Positions 54,383-62,311 of a DNA stretch of 64,000 bases are shown one piece after another. Both the position numbers and the translations under genes were made by a program. Source of the stretch: Brevundimonas sp. (GTDB lineage: Bacteria > Pseudomonadota > Alphaproteobacteria > Caulobacterales > Caulobacteraceae); NCBI RefSeq assembly GCF_029946145.1, contig NZ_JAQSDY010000012.1, positions 1-64,000 on the forward strand, given 5' to 3'. The notes below the pieces were generated by a model that saw nothing but the letters and a program-made list of their open reading frames with translations, searched no databases and was not told where the DNA came from. Each line of letters begins with the position of its first letter. The first letter of the stretch is position 1.

Positions 54383-55210
54383 GTGCGCATCCGTATCGAT
54401 CACGCGACCACCTATGCCTACGACCGGGCGGCGCGGTTCATCATCCAGACCCTGCGGTTGTCGCCTCGTACGTCGGAGGCCCAGCAGGTGCGTAACTGGC
54501 GGGTCGAGACCGACGTCGACGCCCGTCTGCGCAAGTCCGAGGACGCATTCGGCAACATCGTCCACACCCTCTATACCGAACAGCCGACCCAGAGCCTGAC
54601 GGTGCGGGTGTCAGGCGAGGTGGTGACGACCGAAACCGCCGGAGTGGTGCCGCGGGACCAGGAGAGGTTGTCGCCGCTGGTGTTCCTTCGGGACACGGCG
54701 CTGACGAAGCGCGACAAGCTGATCTCGGTCTTCGCCTCGGAGTTTTCGGCCCATCCGCCGCTGGAGCGGCTGCACCGGTTGATGGCGGGCATTCATGGTT
54801 CGGTGGCGTTCGAGGTGGGGGTGACGACGCCGACGCATACGGCCGCCGAGGTCCTGGCCCTGGGCCGGGGCGTCTGTCAGGACCACGCCCATGTCTTCAT
54901 CGCCTGTTGCCGGGAGATGGGCGTGCCGGCGCGCTATGTGTCGGGCCACCTGCTGCGCCGCGACGGACAGGACGACCAGGAGGCGGGTCACGCCTGGGCC
55001 GAGGCCTGGATCGAGGATCTGGGCTGGGTCGGCTTCGATCCGGCCAACGGCATCTGTTCGACCGAGCGCTATGTGCGGGTCGCGACGGGGCTGGACTATC
55101 TGGGTGCGGCTCCTGTGCGGGGGGCCAGCTATGGCGGGGGCGGCGAGCGGCTGGCGGTGCGGCTGAACGTGCGTGATGCGGACATGCAACAGAGCCAGCA
55201 ACAGGCCTGA
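54383..55210 (+). CDS. Transglutaminase-like cysteine peptidase (Anbu cluster)
   Basis: A 275-residue protein with an N-terminal bundle (MRIRIDHATTYAYDRAARFI, about 1-20) and a transglutaminase core. The nucleophile Cys is in LGRGVCQDHAHVFIACCREM (about 160-179; Cys at about 165), the His in AGHAWAEAWIEDLGWVGFDP (about 203-222) and the Asp in the same FDPANG stretch. GTG start at 54383. It follows the alpha-E gene by four bases, so it is in the same operon; members probably process or cross-link the peptide made by the ATP-grasp enzyme. Confidence 0.92.
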   Translation: MRIRIDHATTYAYDRAARFIIQTLRLSPRTSEAQQVRNWRVETDVDARLRKSEDAFGNIVHTLYTEQPTQSLTVRVSGEVVTTETAGVVPRDQERLSPLVFLRDTALTKRDKLISVFASEFSAHPPLERLHRLMAGIHGSVAFEVGVTTPTHTAAEVLALGRGVCQDHAHVFIACCREMGVPARYVSGHLLRRDGQDDQEAGHAWAEAWIEDLGWVGFDPANGICSTERYVRVATGLDYLGAAPVRGASYGGGGERLAVRLNVRDADMQQSQQQA

Positions 55211-55291
55211 CTTCGGCGCGGATGAGGGCGCCGCCGTCGCGCGAATCTGATACCGTCGGCCCATGATTGCCGTACGGGGATGGCGCGCCAG

Positions 55292-56053
55292 ATGACCTAT
55301 TGCGTGGGCATGCTGGTCGATGAGGGTCTGGCGATGATCGCCGACACCCGCACCAATGCGGGCGTCGACAGCATTTCGACCTATCGCAAACTCCACGTCG
55401 TCGACCGGCCCGGAGACCGCGTTCTGGGCGTCTGCACCGCCGGCAATCTGTCCGTCACCCAGACCGCCCTGGCCATGGCGAAAGAGGGCGTCCACCTGAA
55501 CGTCGGCGACGAGCCCGAGACGCTGGAGACGGCGCCGACCCTGTTCCGCTGCGCCCAGATCCTGGGCCACGCCCTGCGCAGCGTGCGGCTGTCGATCGCC
55601 CCGGCGCTCGAGGCCGACAGCCTGAGCACCTCGGCCTCGATGCTGCTGGGCGGTCAGATCAAGGGCGGCGAGATGGGACTGTTCCTGATCTACAGCCAGG
55701 GGAACTTCATCGAATGCGGGCGCGACACGCCCTATCTGCAGATCGGCGAGCTGAAGTACGGCAAGCCCATTCTGGAGAGCGGACTGGCCTTCGACTCCCC
55801 CCTGGCCGAGGCGGTCAAGCTGGGGCTGATCTCGTTCTCGACGACCATGCGCAGCAACGTCGGGGTCGGGGCGCCGTTCGACCTGATCACGATCCAGCGC
55901 GGCTTCCTGAGCGGCGAACAGCGCCGGATCGAGGAAGACGATCCCTATTTCGCCGACCTGCACGAGCGCTGGACCCGGGCCCAGAACACGGCGCGGCGGT
56001 CGATGCCCGAGCCGCCGTGGATGAACGGGCCAAGGCTGGCGGCGAGCCGGTAA
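55292..56053 (+). CDS. Anbu (bacterial proteasome homologue)
   Basis: A 253-residue Ntn-hydrolase of the Anbu family (ancestral beta-subunit, related to HslV). I chose ATG 55292, which yields MTYCVGMLVDEGLAMIADTR: Thr2 becomes the N-terminal nucleophile after Met removal; starts a few codons earlier would bury it. DTRTNAGVDSI provides the Asp17-type proton relay, and GRDTPYLQIGELKYGKPILE is a conserved Anbu stretch. Last gene of the ATP-grasp/alpha-E/transglutaminase set. The substrate of this cluster is unknown. Confidence 0.93.
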   Translation: MTYCVGMLVDEGLAMIADTRTNAGVDSISTYRKLHVVDRPGDRVLGVCTAGNLSVTQTALAMAKEGVHLNVGDEPETLETAPTLFRCAQILGHALRSVRLSIAPALEADSLSTSASMLLGGQIKGGEMGLFLIYSQGNFIECGRDTPYLQIGELKYGKPILESGLAFDSPLAEAVKLGLISFSTTMRSNVGVGAPFDLITIQRGFLSGEQRRIEEDDPYFADLHERWTRAQNTARRSMPEPPWMNGPRLAASR

Positions 56054-56063
56054 CCCTCCTTCT

Positions 56064-56222
56064 TCATCCCGGCGAAAGCCGGGACCCAGTCCTTTCCAGC
56101 GTGACGCCGGCGTTCGAGGACTGGCGAGCCGAGGTAACCGGAACCGGTCATGCGGCAACCCTACCCCGAAGGTCAGGCTAAACAACTCCGTGCATCCCGG
56201 CGAAAGCCGGGACCCGGTACTT
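56064..56222. repeat. Two copies of a CCCGGCGAAAGCCGGG hairpin element
   Basis: The phrase CATCCCGGCGAAAGCCGGGA occurs in the same orientation at about 56064-56083 and 56193-56212. Each is a perfect CCCGGC-GAAA-GCCGGG hairpin, followed by ACCC. It is a diverged relative of the arms at 1171 and 53310. The second copy lies inside the 3' end of the DUF559 frame. Confidence 0.75.
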
Positions 56223-56562
56223 TGGGTGATGCAGCGGATCCCCGAACCGCCGCCACGCCCTGGTCCTGATGGGTGGAACCGCCGAAGTCGAGAACGCCCC
56301 CGAGATCATCCCGGACCGCGGTCGCCCGCAACCGGATGACCCGCACACCACGCCCGCTCAGCCATGCCGTCCGCCGACGATCATGCTCGGCCTGCTCGGC
56401 GCCGTCATGCACCGCGCCGTCCACCTCGATTGCCAGCTTCGCCTCGGCGCAGTGGAAGTCGAGAATGTACGGGCCGACCGGATGCTGCCGCCGGAACTTC
56501 AGCCCGCGAAATCGCCTCGCTCGAAGCCATTGCCACAACCGCGCCTCAGGCGGGGTCATCAC
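56173..56562 (-). CDS. DUF559 (PD-(D/E)xK-like) protein with repeat-derived tail
   Basis: A 129-residue protein in which residues 1-100 are a DUF559 domain, a Vsr/restriction-endonuclease-like fold. TPPEARLWQWLRARRFRGLK (about 3-22), FRRQHPVGPYILDFHC (about 23-38), KLAIEVDGAVHDGAEQAEHD and GVRVIRLRATAVRDDL give the D-x-E-x-D-G active-site layout. The last about 25 residues (PKVPGPGFRRDARSC and neighbours) are encoded by the palindromic repeat, so the original C-terminus was replaced or extended. Role unknown. Confidence 0.8.
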   Translation of the reverse strand: MMTPPEARLWQWLRARRFRGLKFRRQHPVGPYILDFHCAEAKLAIEVDGAVHDGAEQAEHDRRRTAWLSGRGVRVIRLRATAVRDDLGGVLDFGGSTHQDQGVAAVRGSAASPKVPGPGFRRDARSCLA

Positions 56563-56603
56563 CCGCCGGAACGCCTTCGCGCGTGGTCGCTGACGCGACC
56601 TGT

Positions 56604-56633
56604 CCTCCCCATTCGCCTCCGCGAATGGGGAGG
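56604..56633. terminator. 12-bp hairpin beyond the GH92 gene
   Basis: CCTCCCCATTCG pairs perfectly with CGAATGGGGAGG around a six-base loop. It lies 7 bp past the stop of the GH92 gene and before the DUF559 gene, so it probably ends GH92 transcription. It has no long T-run; the same hairpin type occurs as a mobile intergenic palindrome. Confidence 0.6.
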
Positions 56634-56639
56634 TGAAGG

Positions 56640-58967
56640 TCAGTACCCCGTCATCGAATACGGCCGCGCCTCGGCCCCCGCGCCCCAGGTCATGTTCGGC
56701 TCCGCCCCCATCACGAACCGCAGCTCGCCCCCCGCCATGATCTCCTCATGCCGGATCCAGGTCCGCGCCAGCGGCTGGCCGTTCAGGGTCACCGACTGGA
56801 TCCAGGGGTGGTCGTCGGCCAGACCCTCCGTGACGATGGCGAAGCGCTTGCCGTCGGGCAGGGTCAGCACCGTGCGGTCCGTGAACGGGCGGCCGATGAC
56901 GTACTGGTTCGAGCCCGGCGTCACCGGATAGAAGCCCATGGCCGTGAACATCAGCCAGGCCGACATCTGGCCGACGTCGTCATTGCCGGCGAGGCCGTCG
57001 GGGCGGGCGTGATACTGGCTGGTCACGATCTGGGTCAGGCGGGCCTGGGTGCGCCACGGGGCGCCGGCGTAGACGTACATATAGCCGGTGTGGTGGCTGG
57101 GCTCGTTGCCGTGGATGTACTGGCCGATCAGGCCGGCGATGTCCTCGGCGTGGGAGTAGTCCAGCCCCGTGTTGTCGAAGTCGAACATGGCGTCCAGCTT
57201 CGCCACCGTCGCAGCGTCGCCGCCCATCAGGTTGACCAGGCCGCCCAGGTCCTGGGGCGCGAACCACGAATACTGCCAGGCGTTGCCCTCTGTGTAGTCG
57301 CTTCCGTAGTTGATGGCCGTGGGGTCGAACGGCGTGCGGTACGTGCCGTCGGCCAGACGGGCGCGGACGAAGCCGGTCTCGCGGTCGAAGGTGTTGCGCC
57401 AGTTGCCGGCGCGGCGGTCGAACTGGGCCGCCACGTCGCCCCGGCCCAGCCGCTCGGCCATGCGGGCGATGGTCCAGTCGTCATAGGCGTATTCGACGGT
57501 CTTGGACGCGGCCTCGGGTTCGTGGTCGATGGGGACATAGCCGAGGTCCATGTAGTCGCCCAGACCGCCATAGGGCCGGTAGGTGGCGCTGGCGGTCATG
57601 GCCCTCAGGGCCGCCTCACCGTCGATGCCGGGGACGCCCTTCAAATATGCGTCCGCGATGACCGGGACGGCGTGATAGCCGATCATGGTCCAGGTCTCCT
57701 GACCGTGGAACGACCAGACGGGCAGGATGCCGTACGGACTGACCTGCTGCGCCGCGATCAGCGAGTTGACGATGTCGGCATTGCGCGCGGGCGGGGCGAC
57801 CAGGGTCAGCAGGGGATGCTCGGCGCGGAAGGTGTCCCATAGCGAAAAGGTCGAGTGGACGGTGAAGTCGGACGCGTGCACCGCATTGTCCGGGCCCCGC
57901 CAGCGGCCGTCGGCGTCGCCGTGGACCGAGGGCGCGATCAGGGCGTGGTAGAGGGCGGTGTAGAGGGTGGTGCGCATCTCGGGCGCGGCCTCGATCTGAA
58001 CCACGTTCAGCGCCTCCTCCCATTGGGCGCGGGTGGCGGCGCGGACGCCGTCGAAGTCGAAATCGCCGCCCTCTGACTCCAGATTGCGGATGGCCCCGGC
58101 CTCGTCGACGGAGGAGACAGCGACCTTGACCAGCAGCGGTCCGGCGATCTGGCCGAAGTCGAAGGCGGCCTCGAGCGCGCGGCCCTGGACCTGGTCGCGG
58201 TCGGCGGGCGCGCGGCCCGGCTGGCGGAAGCCGTTGTAGGGAATGGCCTCGTCGCGGTCCTTCAGCTCATGGCCGACCATGGGGCGCGAGAAGCGCACGG
58301 CGAAGAAGATCTGGCGCCCCGGCGCCCAGCCGCGCGTCTCGCGGAAGCCGGTGACCGTGCCGTCGGGATGCAGGCGGATGCGCGACCACAGCACCTTGCC
58401 CGGGTAGTCGTAGATGGAGCCGCGGAAGTCGAGCAGCACTCGCGCCGGGGCGCCGCGCGGGAAGCTGTAGCGGTGCAGGCCGACGCGGACCCCGGCGGTC
58501 AGTTCAGCGCGCACGGCCGAGTCGGTCAGGCTGACGGCGTAATAGCCGGGCTCGGCCGTCTCGGACGCCTTGCTGTAGCGCGAACGGTAGCCCGAGCCGG
58601 GCTGGTCGGCGGCGCCCGGGTCCCATTTGATCTCGCCCGAGATCGGGGTGATCAGCACGTCGCCCAGGTCGGAGTGGCCCGTGCCCGAGAAATGGGTATG
58701 CGAGAAGCCCATGATGGTCGGGTCGTCGTAGCGGTAGCCCGAGGCCCAGTCATAGGACTGGCGGAACGGCCGGTAGTCGGTGTCGGGGCTGAGCTGGACC
58801 GTGCCGAACGGGGCGACGGCGCCGGGGAAAGTGTGGCCCTTGCCGGCCGTGCCGATGAAGGGATCGACGGCCTCGAAGGGGGTGGGGAGGGGAGGGGGCG
58901 CTTCCTGAGCGGTGGCGCAGCCCGCGAGCGCGATTGCCAGAACCGCCGTCAGCCCGATCCGCCGCAT
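56640..58967 (-). CDS. GH92 alpha-mannosidase, lipoprotein
   Basis: A 775-residue glycoside hydrolase family 92 exo-alpha-mannosidase (calcium-dependent) with a lipoprotein signal: AVLAIALAGCATAQE (Cys at about 17). The start is ATG 58967; the frame stays open upstream but adds non-signal sequence. GH92 landmarks are PFIGTAGKGHTFPGAVAPFG (about 32-51), VWSFHGQETWTMIGYHAVPV (about 409-428), HGNEPSHHTGYMYVYAGAPW (about 620-639) and GNDDVGQMSAWLMFTAMGFY (about 660-679), all in the right order. It would trim mannose from glycans at the cell surface. Confidence 0.93.
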   Translation of the reverse strand: MRRIGLTAVLAIALAGCATAQEAPPPLPTPFEAVDPFIGTAGKGHTFPGAVAPFGTVQLSPDTDYRPFRQSYDWASGYRYDDPTIMGFSHTHFSGTGHSDLGDVLITPISGEIKWDPGAADQPGSGYRSRYSKASETAEPGYYAVSLTDSAVRAELTAGVRVGLHRYSFPRGAPARVLLDFRGSIYDYPGKVLWSRIRLHPDGTVTGFRETRGWAPGRQIFFAVRFSRPMVGHELKDRDEAIPYNGFRQPGRAPADRDQVQGRALEAAFDFGQIAGPLLVKVAVSSVDEAGAIRNLESEGGDFDFDGVRAATRAQWEEALNVVQIEAAPEMRTTLYTALYHALIAPSVHGDADGRWRGPDNAVHASDFTVHSTFSLWDTFRAEHPLLTLVAPPARNADIVNSLIAAQQVSPYGILPVWSFHGQETWTMIGYHAVPVIADAYLKGVPGIDGEAALRAMTASATYRPYGGLGDYMDLGYVPIDHEPEAASKTVEYAYDDWTIARMAERLGRGDVAAQFDRRAGNWRNTFDRETGFVRARLADGTYRTPFDPTAINYGSDYTEGNAWQYSWFAPQDLGGLVNLMGGDAATVAKLDAMFDFDNTGLDYSHAEDIAGLIGQYIHGNEPSHHTGYMYVYAGAPWRTQARLTQIVTSQYHARPDGLAGNDDVGQMSAWLMFTAMGFYPVTPGSNQYVIGRPFTDRTVLTLPDGKRFAIVTEGLADDHPWIQSVTLNGQPLARTWIRHEEIMAGGELRFVMGAEPNMTWGAGAEARPYSMTGY

Positions 58968-59145
58968 GTAGAAGCCCCCTGTGCGATGATGGGGGAGCCT
59001 AGGAGCGTTGTCGGGAGGACGCCAGAGTCCGCCAGTTGGTCGGCTGTCTCTCAGCCTCCCGGGCGCAGGGCGTCTCAATCAAGAGTTGACATCCTCTCGA
59101 ACCCCGAGTTGGAATAACGCGGTTTCGCAAAAGGAGGGGGCGACG

Positions 59146-59421
59146 ATGCCGGAAACAGCGGATGAGATGAAGGCGCGTCTCCTCAGAGACATCGACTATT
59201 TCGCGAAGCTGCGCGAGCTCGACGAGTGCCCTCCCACCGCCGCGGATACGATGGCGACGTTGGGACTGCAGGCCGGCGCCCTGGACAATCCGGTCACCTA
59301 CTGGGTGAACCGCGAGTATTTCAAACCTCACGGCAAGCACCTGATGATCGGCAAGCTGAAACCGGAAACCAAATACAGCGCGCTCGAAGATTGGTGCCTG
59401 ACCGCAGCGGGGCTGAAATGA
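59146..59421 (+). CDS. Unknown 91-residue protein
   Basis: Starts at ATG 59146 behind a strong AAGGAGGGGG site and ends overlapping the ATG of the next gene (ATGA). The product (MPETADEMKARLLRDIDYFA to LEDWCLTAAGLK) is a charged, helix-rich protein without signal or membrane segment. I do not recognise the family. Coupled translation suggests it acts with the exported neighbour. Confidence 0.7.
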   Translation: MPETADEMKARLLRDIDYFAKLRELDECPPTAADTMATLGLQAGALDNPVTYWVNREYFKPHGKHLMIGKLKPETKYSALEDWCLTAAGLK

Positions 59422-60443
59422 AATTCGCATCCCTGATTCTGGCGAGCGGCCTGCTTGCCCTGCCCGGCTCGGCCCTTGCCCAGGTATGCGAGGGTTGCAC
59501 GCTGACGGTCGCGGGCGATGAAGCGCCGAAGGTTCAAGCCTGGACGCAGCCCGCTGCATTCTCCTACGTCAGCAGCTCGGAAAGCTCCGAGGACAGGGCG
59601 ACCCTCGATCTGGCGGTCCGGCACCAGGCACCCGTCGTCTCCTTCGCCCTGCCTTGGGTCGGGGACGCGGACCACTGGTTCGTGCGCGGCCTGGTGCACA
59701 TCAGCGATCAGGAGAAGAAGGAGCAGGAGGCTTTCGCGCTGGGCTTGGGCGTGAAGTTCCAGCGGGCCATCGTGGACGAGAATGCGCCGATAGAGGAGGT
59801 CGACCGGGCCTGGTTTCTGCAGACGGATTCGTCGGTCGCCTTCGCAAGCAAGGTCGTTTTCCCCGACCGGTCGAGCGCCGCATGCGTTCTGGATCCAACC
59901 CAGACCGTTTGCGGCGAGCAGACGCAGCAGTCGGTGCGCATCGCCTTCGATTTCCTTCTCTACAACCGCGGTCTTGAGACGAGAAACACGGTCGTCGACA
60001 GCGATGGCGACGGTCGTCTCGACAACGAAGGCTGGGTCAGTTCCTTCTCGCCCCCGACGCTGCGGCTCTTCCATGACGAGGTGACGCAGGCGGTGCTCGG
60101 CGACTTCGGCGAAGAGACGGGCGGGGTCACCGGTGCGCGCGCGGTCATCGGCTTCGCCGTTTCACCGCCCGTTTTCCAGAACCGGATCGTAATGCGCTCC
60201 AGCTATCAGCGGATGTGGGCCTTCAGCGTTTCGGACGAGCGCGCGAACTCGTTCCCGGAGGACTCCGACCTGTTCACCGCATCGATCGATTTCGAGCTGG
60301 GTCACCGTTCGTTCGAGAGCGGCCCGGGTTGGCAACCGTCCATCGGCATCAACTACAGCTCTGGCGAGGACCCGCTGGACGGACGCATCGAGAAGGAAGA
60401 GACCGTTGTCGGCTTCCGGCTGACCTACAAGCCGCCCGGCTGA
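59418..60443 (+). CDS. Unknown exported protein with EF-hand-like loop
   Basis: A 341-residue protein with a signal peptide (MKFASLILASGLLALPGSAL, AQ before VCEGCTLTVAG). The mature part begins with a CxxC pair. It is rich in beta-type segments (SFALPWVGDADHWFVRGLVH; FDFLLYNRGLETRNTVVDSD), ends YSSGEDPLDGRIEKEETVVG with GFRLTYKPPG, and contains a calcium-type loop DSDGDGRLDNEG (about 194-205). It may be an outer-membrane or surface beta-structured protein. Family not recognised. Confidence 0.7.
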   Translation: MKFASLILASGLLALPGSALAQVCEGCTLTVAGDEAPKVQAWTQPAAFSYVSSSESSEDRATLDLAVRHQAPVVSFALPWVGDADHWFVRGLVHISDQEKKEQEAFALGLGVKFQRAIVDENAPIEEVDRAWFLQTDSSVAFASKVVFPDRSSAACVLDPTQTVCGEQTQQSVRIAFDFLLYNRGLETRNTVVDSDGDGRLDNEGWVSSFSPPTLRLFHDEVTQAVLGDFGEETGGVTGARAVIGFAVSPPVFQNRIVMRSSYQRMWAFSVSDERANSFPEDSDLFTASIDFELGHRSFESGPGWQPSIGINYSSGEDPLDGRIEKEETVVGFRLTYKPPG

Positions 60444-60474
60444 GCCGCTGCGTTCCGGTTCGATGAAGGGACGA

Positions 60475-60520
60475 TGGTGGGTGATGTAGGGTTCGAACCT
60501 ACGACCCGCTGATTAAGAGA
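60475..60520 (-). other. 3' fragment of tRNA-Lys(CTT): left att site of an island
   Basis: On the minus strand this reads the anticodon loop CTCTTAA, the 3' anticodon stem, the variable loop, a perfect T arm (GTAGG-TTCGAAC-CCTAC), the acceptor half ATCACCC, discriminator A and CCA (60475-60477). No 5' half follows; sequence right of 60520 does not pair with the stem. Integrases commonly use tRNA 3' ends as attachment cores, and an integrase gene begins 209 bp away. This is best read as the displaced tRNA end (an att core); the intact gene should lie at the far end of the island. Confidence 0.8.
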
Positions 60521-60595
60521 ACCCGTTCTCGGGTTTTCCGATTGCCGCCGAACGCCGCCGGGCGTGCGATCCAACCAATTGAAGTCATTGACACT

Positions 60596-60709
60596 TTTCG
60601 CGTTCCCGCGCATCGTTTCGCATGTTTTCGCAGGCGCCCGATGCTGACTTTCGCGGAAGAGTTTGCCGTTCTAACGCCGTTCTAAACGCCCCCGAAAGCA
60701 CCGTTCTAA
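60596..60709. repeat. Ordered direct repeats upstream of the integrase (candidate arm sites)
   Basis: TTTCGC occurs four times (60596, 60616, 60626, 60649), at helical spacings of 20, 10 and 23 bp. CCGTTCTAA occurs three times (60666-60674, 60677-60685, 60701-60709). All lie between the tRNA fragment and the integrase gene, where arm-type integrase and excision-factor sites usually are. Confidence 0.55.
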
Positions 60710-60728
60710 TGGCCGAAAAGTTAGCAAC

Positions 60729-62183
60729 ATGCCGGACCTCAGACTGCCCCTCACGGACAAGAATCTGATCGGTCTACCCTTCGCTCCGAGCGGTCAGTAT
60801 CGAGCCCGGGACACGGATCTGGGCGGCTTCTTCGTGCTCATCGGAAGCCAGACCAAGAGCTTCATGATCCAGGCCGATCTGCGCCTGGACGGCGCCCGGC
60901 AAACCGTCCGGATGAAGGTGGCGGAAGTCGGAGAATTATCATCCCGGGACGCCCGCGCCAAAGCCAAGGCGCTGCTCGGACGGATCGCCGATGGCGAGGA
61001 CCCCCGGCCGCCCCGCAAAGCGCCGCCCAGCCTGCCCGAGCCGTCCACGCACATCCCGACTTTGCGGGAAGCCTGGGGGCGTTTCCGGGTCTCTCATCTA
61101 GAGCGCAAGGGGCGCAGCACGGCGACCGTCCGCATCTACAAGGACCATTTAGAACGGTTGTTTTCGGACTGGCTGGACTGGCCCTTATCGAAAATCGGCG
61201 ACGAACCGCGGCTTCTGGCCGACCGACATGACCAAATCTCGAAAGATAACGGACCGGCCATCGCCAACGGCGCCATGCGTAGCTTTCGGGCCGTCTACAA
61301 CCACGCGCGCAAGACCTGCCGGGCGCTTCCCGCCGAGAACCCGTCACTCGCGATCGACTGGAACCCGGAGAAGCGCAAGGACACCGCCATGGGCGTGGCC
61401 GACCTGCCGGCGTGGTTCGCGCAGCTGGGGCAGATTCCCAATCCGATTCGACGCGAGTTCCACCTGTTGATGCTGCTGTCCGGTTGCCGGCCAGAGGCGC
61501 TCAAGAACGTGCGGGTAGAAGATCTGAACCTTCGCGAGCGACTGATGCATATCCGCAGCCCGAAAGGCGGGACCGACAAGGCCTTCGACATCCCCCTGTC
61601 GCGGGCCATGCTGGAATGCATTTTCCGACTCCGTCGCATCGGGCCGGTCATCTACCCGGAGAACGGCCGGGTCTGGCTGTTCCCGAGCGACAGCCCGAGC
61701 GGCCACATGGAGGAGCATAAGGAGAAGCGAACGCTCCTCAGCCATTGGGGCAATGATCTGCGTCAGACCTACCGGACACTCGCCCAGGCGGCGGAGATCT
61801 CCGAGGTCGACATCCACCTGCTGATGAACCACGCGTTCCCCGGGGTGAACCCCGGCTACATCACCCGCTCCAAGCTGATGCGCGACCACCTCAGGAGCGC
61901 GCAGGAGAGGCTCTCGGCGTTCCTGCTGGGCGGCATCGTGGGGCGAGGGAAGACGGCGCCCCCGGAGCTGACCCGCTGGCTGAACAGCACCAGCCGGACG
62001 CTGCTGGACGATCTGATGGCGGTGGATCCGGACGTGGCTCGCCTGAAGGCGGGCCCTAGGGCGACGATGCGGAGACTGGAAGTGCAGGCCGCCCGGGTTG
62101 CCGTTCACGCGCTGCCGGGTGTGCTGATCGATGCGCCGAGTCGACGGCCTCGACGACAGGCGGCGGCACACGGCCGGTCGTGA
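60729..62183 (+). CDS. Tyrosine site-specific recombinase (island integrase)
   Basis: A 484-residue phage/island-type integrase. N-terminal DNA-arm domain about 1-105, core-binding domain about 110-215 (TLREAWGRFRVSHLERKGRS), catalytic domain from about 225. The first Arg is in LLMLLSGCRPEALKNVRVED (about 246-265), the Lys in SPKGGTDKAFDIPLS (about 280), the second box is HWGNDLRQTYRTLAQAAEIS, then LMNHAF and the Tyr in NPGYITRSKL. In this second box the usual G-H-D-L-R has Asn for His, which is seen in some relatives. It sits next to a tRNA-Lys fragment and is the likely mover of this island. Confidence 0.9.
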   Translation: MPDLRLPLTDKNLIGLPFAPSGQYRARDTDLGGFFVLIGSQTKSFMIQADLRLDGARQTVRMKVAEVGELSSRDARAKAKALLGRIADGEDPRPPRKAPPSLPEPSTHIPTLREAWGRFRVSHLERKGRSTATVRIYKDHLERLFSDWLDWPLSKIGDEPRLLADRHDQISKDNGPAIANGAMRSFRAVYNHARKTCRALPAENPSLAIDWNPEKRKDTAMGVADLPAWFAQLGQIPNPIRREFHLLMLLSGCRPEALKNVRVEDLNLRERLMHIRSPKGGTDKAFDIPLSRAMLECIFRLRRIGPVIYPENGRVWLFPSDSPSGHMEEHKEKRTLLSHWGNDLRQTYRTLAQAAEISEVDIHLLMNHAFPGVNPGYITRSKLMRDHLRSAQERLSAFLLGGIVGRGKTAPPELTRWLNSTSRTLLDDLMAVDPDVARLKAGPRATMRRLEVQAARVAVHALPGVLIDAPSRRPRRQAAAHGRS

Positions 62184-62311
62184 CTCTTTACGAGCATGCG
62201 AAGGGCGGATCCTGTGCCTTGTAGGATCATGGATCGGGCGACGTCGTTTTCGTGCCTCCACCTAGGGGTGACTTGAGGCAGACGGTGACCCGGACAGATG
62301 GCTCGGCGGCG

